From Hyphomicrobium_A sp041659545 (GTDB lineage: Bacteria > Pseudomonadota > Alphaproteobacteria > Rhizobiales > Hyphomicrobiaceae): a stretch of DNA of 32,326 nt. Shown here in pieces: positions 1-5,884 of this stretch. The DNA is taken from contig JBAZYB010000015.1 in the NCBI GenBank assembly GCA_041659545.1, positions 1 through 32,326 on the forward strand. Direction: 5' to 3'. Made by a program: the position numbers and the translations under genes. The notes under the pieces were generated by a model, which worked only from the letters and a program-made list of their open reading frames with translations, searched no databases and was not told the origin of the DNA. Position 1 is the stretch's first letter; the number at the start of each line of letters is the position of its first letter.

Positions 1-757
1 GGGTTGCAATGACGCTATCCTTGCCGCTGGCCGCGAGCGTGGCGGAGTTGCCGCTGGCCGCGAGCGTGGCGAAGTCGCCGCTGGCCGCGAGCTTGGCGAA
101 GTCGCCGCTGGCCGCGAGCGTGGCGGAGTTGCCGCTGGCCGCGAGCTTGGCGAAGTCGCCGCTGGCCGCGAGCGTGGCGGAGTTGCCGCTGGCCGCGAGC
201 GTGGCGGAGTCGCTGCTGGCCGCGAGCGTGGCGGAGTTGCCGCTGGCCGCGAGCTTGGCGAAGTCGCCGCTGGCCGCGAGCGTGGCGGAGTTGCCGCTGG
301 CCGCGAGCGTGGCGAAGTCGCCGCTGGCCGCGAGCGTGGCGAAGTCGCCGCTGGAAACGGTTTCCTTCCCGCCCTTAGCGGCGTTCATGATCGACGTGAT
401 GGCGCGCTTGATGAAATCGGGCAGCGTCAGTTCGGCCTTGATCGTGATGCTTGCCGATGCGATCTTGGTTCCGCCGTCAGCCTTCTCGCGATCCATCGCG
501 CCGGACTGCACAACCTCGGCGTATCGGTTCAGCGACCCATCATCGCCAATGACCGGATAGAAGCCCCAGACGTGCAGCGGATTGTCTTCGGACACGGCAT
601 GAAAGCCGTTCTGGCAGACGACGATCTTGCCATTGCATTCGTAGGTCTTACCGACCTCGAACTGGAAGCCGCGACACTGGAGCTTGCTGTCCAGACCCTT
701 GTAGGCGGTGATCGTCGCGGGCGCGACTTCCGCTGCTGTCTTTGCCTTGCGGGCCAT
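1..757 (-). CDS. Phage nonapeptide-repeat protein with conserved N-terminal domain (partial, runs off left edge)
   Basis: The reading frame starts at the ATG at 757 (GGAGAG upstream) and stays open to base 1, giving 252 visible residues; the C-terminus is outside the window. Residues 1 to about 130 hold a domain with the segments KGLDSKLQCRGFQFEVGKTY, CQNGFHA and IASASITIKAEL. From memory this is common in phage proteins and resembles the domain catalogued as DUF7666. Then come 12 exact-length 9-residue repeats, S-G-(D/N)-(F/S)-A-(T/K)-L-A-A, and a 13th diverged unit (SGKDSVIAT). Short-period repeats of this kind usually fold as a beta-solenoid. It is the last visible gene of the left arm and has its own promoter-like site at 808-836. 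Its function is unknown; an adhesin-like or DNA-mimic role would be speculation. Confidence 0.85.
   Translation of the reverse strand, partial: MARKAKTAAEVAPATITAYKGLDSKLQCRGFQFEVGKTYECNGKIVVCQNGFHAVSEDNPLHVWGFYPVIGDDGSLNRYAEVVQSGAMDREKADGGTKIASASITIKAELTLPDFIKRAITSIMNAAKGGKETVSSGDFATLAASGDFATLAASGNSATLAASGDFAKLAASGNSATLAASSDSATLAASGNSATLAASGDFAKLAASGNSATLAASGDFAKLAASGDFATLAASGNSATLAASGKDSVIAT
29..352 (-). repeat. Twelve tandem 27-bp coding repeats
   Basis: Twelve head-to-tail 27-bp units encode the 9-residue repeats of the protein above. Units differ at only a few positions: plus-strand ggcgaag or ggcggag, and gcgtgg or gcttgg. All keep the 27-base register, so copy number can change without breaking the frame. 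A thirteenth, diverged unit lies at 2-28. Confidence 0.95.
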
Positions 758-807
758 CGTCTCTCTCCATCTTGGGGAACGTCCCCGGTGCGTTTATTGA
801 TGTAACC

Positions 808-836
808 ACTATAACCTATTCTTCGCGCCGATGCAA
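808..836 (-). promoter_or_regulatory. Sigma70-like promoter for the nonapeptide-repeat gene
   Basis: On the minus strand TTGCAT (831-836), 17 bases and TATAGT (808-813) form a plausible -35/-10 pair about 50 bases upstream of the ATG at 757. The -10 is followed directly by GGTTACA, giving TATAGTGGTTACA (801-813), one of three copies of this motif in the window. Confidence 0.55.
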
Positions 837-853
837 GGGGGATGTTCGGCGTT

Positions 854-1024
854 TCACACCCGCACACCCGGAGGCGGGCTGGGCGCCATCGGCGGTTGCG
901 CCATTTCGGCGTTGTATGCCTTGACGGCCCGGGCGGCGATCTGGCCAGCCCGCTCCGGGATGGTGGTGGCTAGCAACAGCATTACAAGCACCACGGCGAG
1001 GAAGAAGTCGCGCACTGAGCTCAT
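854..1024 (-). CDS. Small single-helix membrane protein
   Basis: This 56-residue protein is too short for most automatic callers. Its ATG (1022-1024) overlaps the stop of the upstream gene as ATGA, indicating translational coupling. After a short MSSVRDF start, a hydrophobic stretch at about residues 8-21 (FLAVVLVMLLLATT) forms one predicted transmembrane helix. A basic region and a proline-rich tail (PPMAPSPPPG) follow. It lies next to a coiled-coil protein. Spanin or holin-accessory roles are possible, but no lipobox or defined motif supports them. Function unknown. Confidence 0.7.
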   Translation of the reverse strand: MSSVRDFFLAVVLVMLLLATTIPERAGQIAARAVKAYNAEMAQPPMAPSPPPGVRV

Positions 1025-1320
1025 AGTGATACTCCGTCCATTTGCAGGCTGTGAACGCTCTGCAAGGTAGAGCGCAGGTCGGCGCTGAGGTCGCGGTGGT
1101 TGGCCTCCATGAGCGCGAGCACTTCCTGCAGCCGGGCGATGTTGGCCCGGGTCGAGCGGATGTCCTTGTCGAGCCCTTTGAGCGCATGCTGCAGCTCGGC
1201 GGCCTCGCCCATCTGGCGCTCGAGCTTCTGCTCGCTGCGCGTCAGTATCTGGCGGCCGTCCTCGCTGGCGCGCTTCTGTTCGATGGCGGATTGCAGGGCG
1301 GCGTTGTTGAGTTTGCTCAT
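1021..1320 (-). CDS. Coiled-coil protein
   Basis: This 99-residue protein is rich in Glu, Arg, Gln and Leu with heptad-like spacing (about residues 10-85), consistent with one long alpha-helical coiled coil. It has no signal peptide or membrane segment. Its ATG overlaps the stop of the upstream gene (ATGA, 1317-1320), and its own stop overlaps the start of the small membrane protein downstream. A charged coiled coil followed by a short membrane protein recalls accessory lysis or membrane-anchoring pairs, but that is weak inference. Function unknown. Confidence 0.75.
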   Translation of the reverse strand: MSKLNNAALQSAIEQKRASEDGRQILTRSEQKLERQMGEAAELQHALKGLDKDIRSTRANIARLQEVLALMEANHRDLSADLRSTLQSVHSLQMDGVSL

Positions 1321-1544
1321 GTCGTGATCTCGATGGTGGTGCCGGGGGGCAGGAATTCGGAATATGCCAGTCGATACGAGAAACCTTCTTTCCCGGCCAG
1401 TTTGCCTTTTCCAACCAGCACGGTTCCGATGAAGCTGCCGGCGGCGCCGACGTACAGCGAGCCGGTGTCGGCGCCGACGGCGAAGCGCAGGTTAAACGTG
1501 AAGGCGGGTGCAGTCTTCGGCGGGTTGATCTTGAAGTCGGTCAT
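1317..1544 (-). CDS. Hypothetical small beta-rich phage protein
   Basis: This 75-residue protein begins MTDFKINPPK. Alternating hydrophobic and Gly residues (FNLRFAVGADTGSLYVGAAG) suggest a small beta-sheet fold. It has no Cys pairs, membrane helix or catalytic motif. The start ATG overlaps the upstream stop as ATGA (1541-1544), and its stop overlaps the coiled-coil gene, so it sits in a fully coupled four-gene run from 1780 to 854. No family recognised. Confidence 0.7.
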   Translation of the reverse strand: MTDFKINPPKTAPAFTFNLRFAVGADTGSLYVGAAGSFIGTVLVGKGKLAGKEGFSYRLAYSEFLPPGTTIEITT

Positions 1545-1780
1545 CGGTCAGTTCCTTTCGGGGTTGGTTCGGGCAGGAAGACAATCTCGCCGGGCAACAG
1601 CTCGACGGTAGCGGGCATTGTCGCGCTGGGGGGCAGCACCCGGCACAGTTCGGCGAGCAGCGCGCGTTCTACCTCATGCGTCGGCGCCTTGTCGTTGATG
1701 CTTATCGTGCCGAGCATGAACGGTTCGCGGCCGGGGTACTGGAAACGGCCGCACCAGGTACGTTCGATTGCGCCGGTCAT
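1541..1780 (-). CDS. Hypothetical small phage protein
   Basis: This 79-residue protein starts at the ATG 1778-1780, chosen because it overlaps the upstream stop as ATGA; the frame is open further upstream, but those starts lie inside the upstream gene. The sequence (MTGAIERTWCGRF, then EVERALLAELCRVLPP) has mixed alpha/beta character and ends in a Pro-rich charged tail. It has two isolated Cys and no membrane segment. Its stop overlaps the next gene by four bases. No family recognised. Confidence 0.7.
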   Translation of the reverse strand: MTGAIERTWCGRFQYPGREPFMLGTISINDKAPTHEVERALLAELCRVLPPSATMPATVELLPGEIVFLPEPTPKGTDR

Positions 1781-2378
1781 TTGTCGCCCGGAGGGAGGCT
1801 GGCCCATAATTGGGCGAGCCAGGCGTTGCGTTCGGCGGTGCGGGCGATCTCGGTGGCGCGCTCCTTGCCATGATATTCGAGAGAGGACACCGCTCTGTGC
1901 ACTTCGCCGCGATACCACTGGGCCAAGTCGAGGCGCTTCGGCGGTGTGTAGTAGGTCTCATCGCAGTCGAATTCAAGCGAGGTGTCGAGCTGCTGGAGCA
2001 TGAATTCCTTGAGCCCTTCCGGCGCGCCAGCCCAGCGCTCCACGCGAGCTCGCATGCCACGGTAACGATCGGCCTGGGCGCGTTTGTCGGCGATCTGGAT
2101 GTAGAATTCCCCGACCCGGATGTTCCATTCGGCGTACGCCGCCGCATCCCGCTGCTGCGGGGTCATGGCCTGCAATTCGGCCAACCGCGCTTCGGCGCGC
2201 GCGCGATCTCGTCGTCGTGATAGGAGGTGTCCGGCTCGAGGCGCAGAGGGAGAATGGCGTCGCTCGGTTCGTCGCGCATGTGGACGAGGGCGCCCATGCC
2301 GCGGGCGCAGGTCAGGATGAAATGGCGCAGGCTGGTCATCTCGCCGGTGGCGATCTTGCTGGTGTAGCCGGTGGGCAT
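1777..2378 (-). pseudogene. Conserved phage protein split by a frameshift in a GC run
   Basis: Two reading frames together look like one phage protein of about 200 residues. The first (2163-2378) starts MPTGYTSKIATGEM after a CGAAAGGACGCTGAACC leader and includes LTCARGMGALVHMRDEPSDA. The second ends at 1777 and includes LAELQAMTPQQRDAAA and DTSLEFDCDETYYTPPKRL. From memory, phage homologues carry these blocks in one chain (MRDxPSDA, then LEAMTPEE, then SIxFDC). The join falls in an alternating GC run near 2196-2207, where removing two bases restores the frame as ARAEARLAELQ. The downstream part may still be translated from the ATG at 2182-2184. It could be a sequencing error, a real lesion or a split gene. 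Function unknown. Confidence 0.65.
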
Positions 2379-2382
2379 TGGT

Positions 2383-2492
2383 TCAGCGTCCTTTCGGGGC
2401 GGGTCGCGGCTGGCCAGCGGTGAGGGCGGCGAGCATGAGGGCGAGGGCGAGGGCGAGGGCGAGCAGGCGAGGGCGAGCAGGCGGGGGTTCAT
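2383..2492 (-). pseudogene. MNP-type small membrane protein disrupted by a 14-bp tandem duplication
   Basis: The ATG at 2490-2492 follows the usual leader (CCCGAAAGGAAACCCCG) and encodes MNPRLLALA, like its neighbour at 2613. Two adjacent copies of the plus-strand unit ggcgagggcgagca then shift the frame. Removing one copy gives a 31-residue protein, MNPRLLALALAL continuing to LMLAALTAG and ending QPRPAPKGR at the TGA 2383-2385. As it stands, the frame turns Ser/Pro-rich and runs into the gene starting at 2378. It lies between two other left-arm genes and overlaps the ribosome-binding leader of the next one. Confidence 0.55.
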
Positions 2493-2511
2493 CGGGGTTT
2501 CCTTTCGGGAA

Positions 2512-2613
2512 TCAGGTTGGTGGGGCGAGGTGCCAGATGGCGAGGGCGAGGGCGAACATGAGGACGAGGACGAGCACACAGGCGAGGGCGAAGGCGAGCA
2601 GGCGGGGGTTCAT
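2512..2613 (-). CDS. MNP-type 33-residue single-helix membrane protein
   Basis: The protein begins MNPRLLAFALAC and consists almost entirely of one hydrophobic helix (about residues 5-28, Leu/Val/Ala-rich with a terminal Trp) plus a short LAPPT tail. The leader CTGAAAGGAACCACG precedes the ATG at 2611-2613, and the AAA+ ATPase stop codon lies inside that leader, so translation may be coupled. It resembles the disrupted neighbour at 2492 and the 41-residue protein at 4085 in its MNP start, size and single helix. The role is unknown; a membrane-acting early peptide is possible. Confidence 0.65.
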   Translation of the reverse strand: MNPRLLAFALACVLVLVLMFALALAIWHLAPPT

Positions 2614-2624
2614 CGTGGTTCCTT

Positions 2625-3876
2625 TCAGTTCATGGCCGAGCGGTTCCGGCGCGTCTCCTCGAAGGGGATGGCGACGGTTTCGACGAACTCGCGCAGGGCG
2701 TAGTTGTGGTTGAGATCCTTGTTCTCGGCGAACACGGCGTCGACGGCGGCGACCAGATCGGCGTCGGTGAGGCCGGTCAGCGTGCCGGTCGCCTTGTCGC
2801 GCCGAAAGGCGAGGGATTTGGCCCGGGCGACGAGGCCGACGACCATGGCACCGTTGACGATGTGGGCGAGGGTGAAGTGGTGATGGTTCCGGCTCTCGGG
2901 GTGCACCAGGTCACGCAGCAGGTGCATCGGGCTGAACAGGTGGTCGATGAACGCCGTGCCGGTGCCGGGGGTGACGAACCTGTGCCCCTCGAGGGCGTTG
3001 GCGGCGATGATGCGCGCGGCATCGATGTCGGGGCGCTCGACCTTGATCTTGCGGTCGATGCGCCCGTCGCGCAGCAGCGCCTGGTCGAGCTCGTCCGGGC
3101 GGTTGGTGGCGAGGATGACAAAGGCGCCGTTCTCGCGCAGGCCGTCCATGCCGGCGAGGAAGGCGCCGACGACCTCGGCCGTCCACGGGGCGCTCTCGCG
3201 GCTCTTGAGCAGGGCGTCGGCCTCGTCGAAGAACATCACCAGCGGGTGCCCCTTGGCTTTCCGGTACGGCCGCAGCGTAGGCGAACAGGTCGCGCACGCG
3301 GTTGCCGGCGATGGAAACGAGCGGGCTTTCCAGCTCGGGGCCGTTGACGAGCAGCAGTTCGACGTCCTTGCCATGGACGGCGCCCATGGCGGTGGCCGTG
3401 GCCTTGCCGAACATGGTCTTGCCGCAACCGGGCGGGCCCCACAGCATGATGCCCCTGGGCGGTGTCATGCCGTAGTGCTCGTACAACTCGCGGTGCGTCG
3501 TCGAGGCTTCCACCGCCTCCTGCAACTCGGTGCGCGCGCCGTGGTTGCCGACGATGTCGGCCCATTGCGTGGAGTGGGCGTTGGCGATCAGGTAACGCTC
3601 GACGGCGGGGCGCAGTTGTTCGAGGGCCGCCTCGGCGGCTTCGGCTTCCTTGCGCTCGGCGTAGGTAGCCGGCGCGCCGCCGATGCCCTGGTATTTGCCG
3701 TCGTCGGCGACGAGCGTGCCGTCGTCGCGGTAGCAGATGCGGCAGGCCTGGTTGCCGCAGCCGCCGCGGACCGGGTCCTTGTGCTGGTCTTCCTGCTGCG
3801 CGGTCTTGTCGCCCCACAGCACGTCGTAAGCCATTTTGTAGTACTGAAACTGCGGGTCGTCTCGCGAGGTGGCCAT
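2625..3876 (-). pseudogene. AAA+ ATPase interrupted by a +1 frameshift
   Basis: The start ATG (3874-3876) follows CGAAAGGAACCAGA. The first frame encodes a Cys motif (C40, C45, C48, CGNQACRIC) and the AAA domain with Walker A GPPGCGKT (about 147-154). The frame then changes near 3267-3272. The second frame, ending at 2625, has Walker B VMFFDEAD (about 213-220), sensor ILATNRP (about 254) and an arginine-finger region RDGRIDRKI. Removing one base joins AYAAA to YRKAKGHP and gives a 416-residue protein of FtsH/Cdc48-like AAA type. Uncorrected, the first frame stops at 2911 without Walker B and would be inactive. AAA+ proteins remodel or unfold partners with ATP; the partner is unknown. Confidence 0.8.
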
Positions 3877-3959
3877 TCTGGTTCCTTTCGGTTTGCGGTT
3901 CGGCGTTTCGAATCTGTTGCGCCCGCTCAGGGGCGGCTTCGGGGTGAACCTTGCCACGG

Positions 3960-4085
3960 TCAGGCCGGCAGGGCGAGGCGCCAGACGATCAGGGCGAGGG
4001 TGATCGGGACGGTCAGAGCGCCGGTGATCTCGAGGGCGTGCGTGTTGAGGAAGACGGCGAGGCGCTGGAGGGTGACGGGGTTCAT
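3960..4085 (-). CDS. MNP-type 41-residue single-helix membrane protein
   Basis: The protein starts MNPVTLQRLAVFLNT, followed by one hydrophobic helix (about residues 20-38, ending ALIVWRLALPA). The ATG at 4083-4085 follows CTGAAAGGAACCGAA, and the gene ends at the TGA 3960-3962, just before the leader of the AAA+ gene. The MNP start, size and single C-proximal helix resemble the small proteins at 2613 and 2492, suggesting a family scattered around the AAA+ gene. Function unknown. Confidence 0.65.
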   Translation of the reverse strand: MNPVTLQRLAVFLNTHALEITGALTVPITLALIVWRLALPA

Positions 4086-4096
4086 TTCGGTTCCTT

Positions 4097-4420
4097 TCAG
4101 GGCAGGTGGTCGTATTCGCTGGTCGGGCGCGCCGGCGGGGTGAACTGGCCGGTGAGCTGGCGGTGCGGAGTGTAGGAGGGGTCGAGCATCCAGCCGATGA
4201 TCTCGTTGCCGGTGTTACGCGCGCCGGGTGAAGGAAACCAGGTGAAGGCGTCGAGGGCGCCGATGAACTCCTTCGGGTCGCTGGCGCGCCCCCACCAGAA
4301 CAGGCCGGACATGGCGTGGCTGATCTTGCCGCGCCGGGTGAAGACGCGCACGCGCTTTCCGGGCGCCGGGTTACGACCGCCGCTCCAGGGCTGGAAATCT
4401 GCATAGGTGAGACGGGTCAA
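4097..4420 (-). CDS. Hypothetical phage protein, TTG start
   Basis: This 107-residue protein starts at TTG (4418-4420), overlapping the upstream stop as TTGA. The next in-frame ATG would remove the well-formed N-terminus MTRLTYADFQPWSGGR. It is rich in aromatic residues (GLFWWGR, FTWFPSPG, EIIGWMLDP) and basic near the start (KRVRVFTRRGK). It has no Cys, membrane helix or recognised motif. It lies between the degenerate HNH gene and a small membrane protein in the left-arm operon. No family recognised. Confidence 0.65.
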   Translation of the reverse strand: MTRLTYADFQPWSGGRNPAPGKRVRVFTRRGKISHAMSGLFWWGRASDPKEFIGALDAFTWFPSPGARNTGNEIIGWMLDPSYTPHRQLTGQFTPPARPTSEYDHLP

Positions 4421-4893
4421 CTGAAGTACCTCATCTGTTCGTCACGGCGTTGCTGCCGGAGTTTTTTGACCGTGGCGCGCGGGTTCGCCGTCCACTCCTC
4501 GTATATTTCCGGGTCGCTCATGATCCGGCGCTCGATCCAGACGCGGTCCTTGCGCCATTGGCGTTGGTAGGCCGCGGCGCGCGTCATGGGTTTAGCGGTT
4601 TTCTCGTCGACCATGTTCTTGAACCGAAGGTTCTGCTTGTCGCCGTCCTTGTAGCGGACACGCCCCTTCGGCCATTCGCCGGTCATGTAGAAGACGGCGA
4701 GGCGGCCGGCGGTGTAGAGACGGCTGTCGATGCAGATCATGACCAGCCCGTCGGCGTTGAGTGTGCCGGCCTCGTCGCCGGGCTTCATGCGCCCCATGCG
4801 TTGCTTGCGCCAAAGAAAAAGGCCCGTCTGCGGATCGTAGTGCAGGAGGTCTTTCAGCCGCTCTTGGGTGAGGAGAAAATCGCGGTCTTTCAT
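4417..4893 (-). CDS. Degenerate HNH-fold protein, probably non-catalytic
   Basis: This 158-residue protein starts at ATG 4891-4893 and matches the phage HNH layout. It begins LKDLLHYDPQTGLFLWRK (14-31) and continues through GDEAGTLNADGLVMICIDSRLYT to MTGEWPKGR (70-78). In active relatives the positions after this usually read AHRLAW and a DH...N...DNR block. Here they read AGRLAV (62-67) and VRYKDGDKQNLRF (79-91), so the expected catalytic histidines are missing. A basic C-terminal helix region (RAAAYQRQWRKDR, VKKLRQQRRDE) could bind nucleic acid. It is the first gene after the promoter at 4936-4964. It may be a DNA-binding relic of a homing endonuclease; that role is inferred. Confidence 0.75.
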   Translation of the reverse strand: MKDRDFLLTQERLKDLLHYDPQTGLFLWRKQRMGRMKPGDEAGTLNADGLVMICIDSRLYTAGRLAVFYMTGEWPKGRVRYKDGDKQNLRFKNMVDEKTAKPMTRAAAYQRQWRKDRVWIERRIMSDPEIYEEWTANPRATVKKLRQQRRDEQMRYFS

Positions 4894-4935
4894 CAGTACT
4901 TTTGCCTATGTGCGGGACTTTTAGCATTTAGCGCA

Positions 4936-4964
4936 CATATACCCACTTACCGAGGTAGCGTCAA
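4936..4964 (-). promoter_or_regulatory. Sigma70 promoter for the 4893-to-left gene set
   Basis: On the minus strand TTGACG (4959-4964), a 17-base spacer and TATATG (4936-4941) form a good -35/-10 pair. Transcription would start near 4929, leaving a leader of about 36 bases before the ATG at 4893. The genes downstream follow with short gaps or overlaps. Confidence 0.65.
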
Positions 4965-5202
4965 GGGTGGCTGAGGCGAAAAGAGCGGGAAAGTGAGGCA
5001 GTGTCATGAGGGGGTCTCCTTATGACACTTTGGCGGTTTTAAGGGCGTGCGGTGCTTTTCAGCGGCTTCGATTGTCGGTAGTGGCGCAAAACGCTAAAAG
5101 TAGCGCTCTAGGGTTCAAGGTCGTGATTTCCCCTTGCACGCCGTGCTTCTCTACATGGTCTTAAAGACCCTTAGTATGTACTAACGTAAGATATTATTGA
5201 AT

Positions 5203-5262
5203 CCTATACAGGTTACATAGCTAGATTAACAAGGTAATAATGTACTGTGTAACCTATATAGG
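5203..5262. repeat. 15-bp inverted repeat containing two TATANNGGTTACA motifs
   Basis: CCTATACAGGTTACA (5203-5217) and TGTAACCTATATAGG (5248-5262) are inverted with 14 of 15 matches around a 30-base AT-rich spacer. Each arm contains TATANNGGTTACA; the third copy overlaps the -10 at 808-813. On the minus strand the right arm could be a -10 (TATATA) with CTGACG 18 bases upstream. This could be an operator pair, a phage-specific promoter element or an origin feature. Confidence 0.6.
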
Positions 5263-5308
5263 ATGGCGGAAAGTACTTCGTCAGTAAGGGTTAGTGCCCC
5301 GCGCGCCG

Positions 5309-5530
5309 CTACCGACTTGCGCCGATTTCGAGGGTGCGCAGGGCCGCGGCGAGGGCGAGTCGGGGGGTGAGCTGCCAGCCGGTCAACAATGCGCCGGAAG
5401 CGGAGCGGCATCGCCACCAGCAACGCCTGCGGCGCCATGTCCGGGCGGACGGCTCGAACTCGAGGCGGCCGGCGGGCGTGGCGGCCCAGATGCGGCGGCC
5501 TTCGATGCGAATGGCGGGGAAGGTGGGCAA
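5309..5530 (-). CDS. Hypothetical small basic protein, TTG start
   Basis: This 73-residue protein begins (M)PTFPAIRIEGRRIWAATPAGRLEF and continues with an Arg/Trp-rich stretch (WRRRRCWWRCR). The TTG start (5528-5530) has a good Shine-Dalgarno, AGGAG, eight bases upstream (AGGAGCAAACCCCG). Its stop TAG lies at 5309-5311, followed by the non-coding control region. The N-terminal part suggests a small beta fold; two Cys near the middle could pair or bind metal. No family recognised, and an alternative minus frame overlaps the region, so confidence is moderate. Confidence 0.5.
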   Translation of the reverse strand: MPTFPAIRIEGRRIWAATPAGRLEFEPSARTWRRRRCWWRCRSASGALLTGWQLTPRLALAAALRTLEIGASR

Positions 5531-5555
5531 CGGGGTTTGCTCCTGGTCAAAGTCG

Positions 5556-5585
5556 AGTCGGCGCGGTTGCCGCGCCGACTTTTTG
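5556..5585 (+). terminator. Plus-strand rho-independent terminator-like hairpin
   Basis: A perfect 11-bp stem AGTCGGCGCGG / CCGCGCCGACT with a TTG loop is followed by TTTTT on the plus strand. It faces against the left-arm genes; on the minus strand no strong T-tract follows. It lies in the 66-base gap between the genes ending at 5597 and starting at 5530, so it may stop a rightward antisense transcript. Confidence 0.6.
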
Positions 5586-5596
5586 TCATGCCTTCA

Positions 5597-5884
5597 CTAG
5601 CGTTCATCGCTGTTGATGGCGCGCGCCCAGTTGGCGTTGATGTCGGATGCCTTCTTCCAGTCGTGGTACCACCACGATGAGTCGCCTTTGGTGATCACGT
5701 GAACAGCGCCGCAAGCGTCGCAGGATTGGACTCGCCGGAAGGCGTTGTCCCGATCGACATAGACTTCCGGTGCTTTGCAGATGCCGCATTTTGCAGGCTC
5801 TACCTTCGCATAAGTGCCGTCCATGCGTAGCCCAGAGCTGTGGTGCACGTGATACCCTTTGGGCAGGAACGTTGTGCTGGTCAT
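5597..5884 (-). CDS. Hypothetical phage protein with two CxxC pairs
   Basis: This 95-residue protein starts at ATG 5882-5884, which overlaps the upstream stop as ATGA. It has a CGIC pair and a CDAC pair about 25 residues apart (AKCGICKAPEVYVD, then SCDACGAVHVI), typical of a small zinc ribbon. Aromatic and charged residues follow (SSWWYHDWKKA). Such ribbons often bind nucleic acid or act as small adaptor proteins; nothing fixes the role here. It is translationally coupled to the 87-residue gene upstream. Confidence 0.7.
   Translation of the reverse strand: MTSTTFLPKGYHVHHSSGLRMDGTYAKVEPAKCGICKAPEVYVDRDNAFRRVQSCDACGAVHVITKGDSSWWYHDWKKASDINANWARAINSDER

Larger units (their letters stand above)
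4894..5308. other. AT-richer non-coding control region with palindromes
   Basis: These 415 bases hold no convincing gene and are visibly lower in GC than the flanks. They contain the minus-strand promoter at 4936-4964 and an 11-bp near-perfect inverted repeat with a 6-base loop (5001-5028). They also contain the palindromes GGTCTTAAAGACC (5157-5169) and TTAGTATGTACTAA (5171-5184), and the 15-bp inverted repeat at 5203-5262. It separates the left-arm genes downstream of 4893 from those upstream of 5309, and looks like a regulatory or origin-like segment. Confidence 0.6.

Noticed and set aside
2..352. Possible CRISPR array from the 27-bp repeats
   Set aside because: Repeats are directly adjacent with no spacers, keep a coding frame and encode a regular 9-residue pattern.
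9..560. Plus-strand frame with repeated LAAS units
   Set aside because: It is the antisense reading of the nonapeptide-repeat gene; the minus frame has a conserved phage N-terminal domain and a proper start with ribosome-binding site.
3255..3290. Programmed frameshift in the AAA+ gene
   Set aside because: No slippery heptamer or stimulatory structure was seen, and a plain one-base insertion explains the break; left as a lesion or error.
2947..4143. Long plus-strand frame opposite the AAA+ gene
   Set aside because: It is low-complexity antisense translation; the minus strand carries Walker A and B and a proper start leader.
4921..5007. 28-residue minus-strand frame with AAGGAG upstream
   Set aside because: It spans the -35 and -10 of the promoter at 4936-4964 and its start lies in the palindrome at 5001-5028; coding function is not supported.
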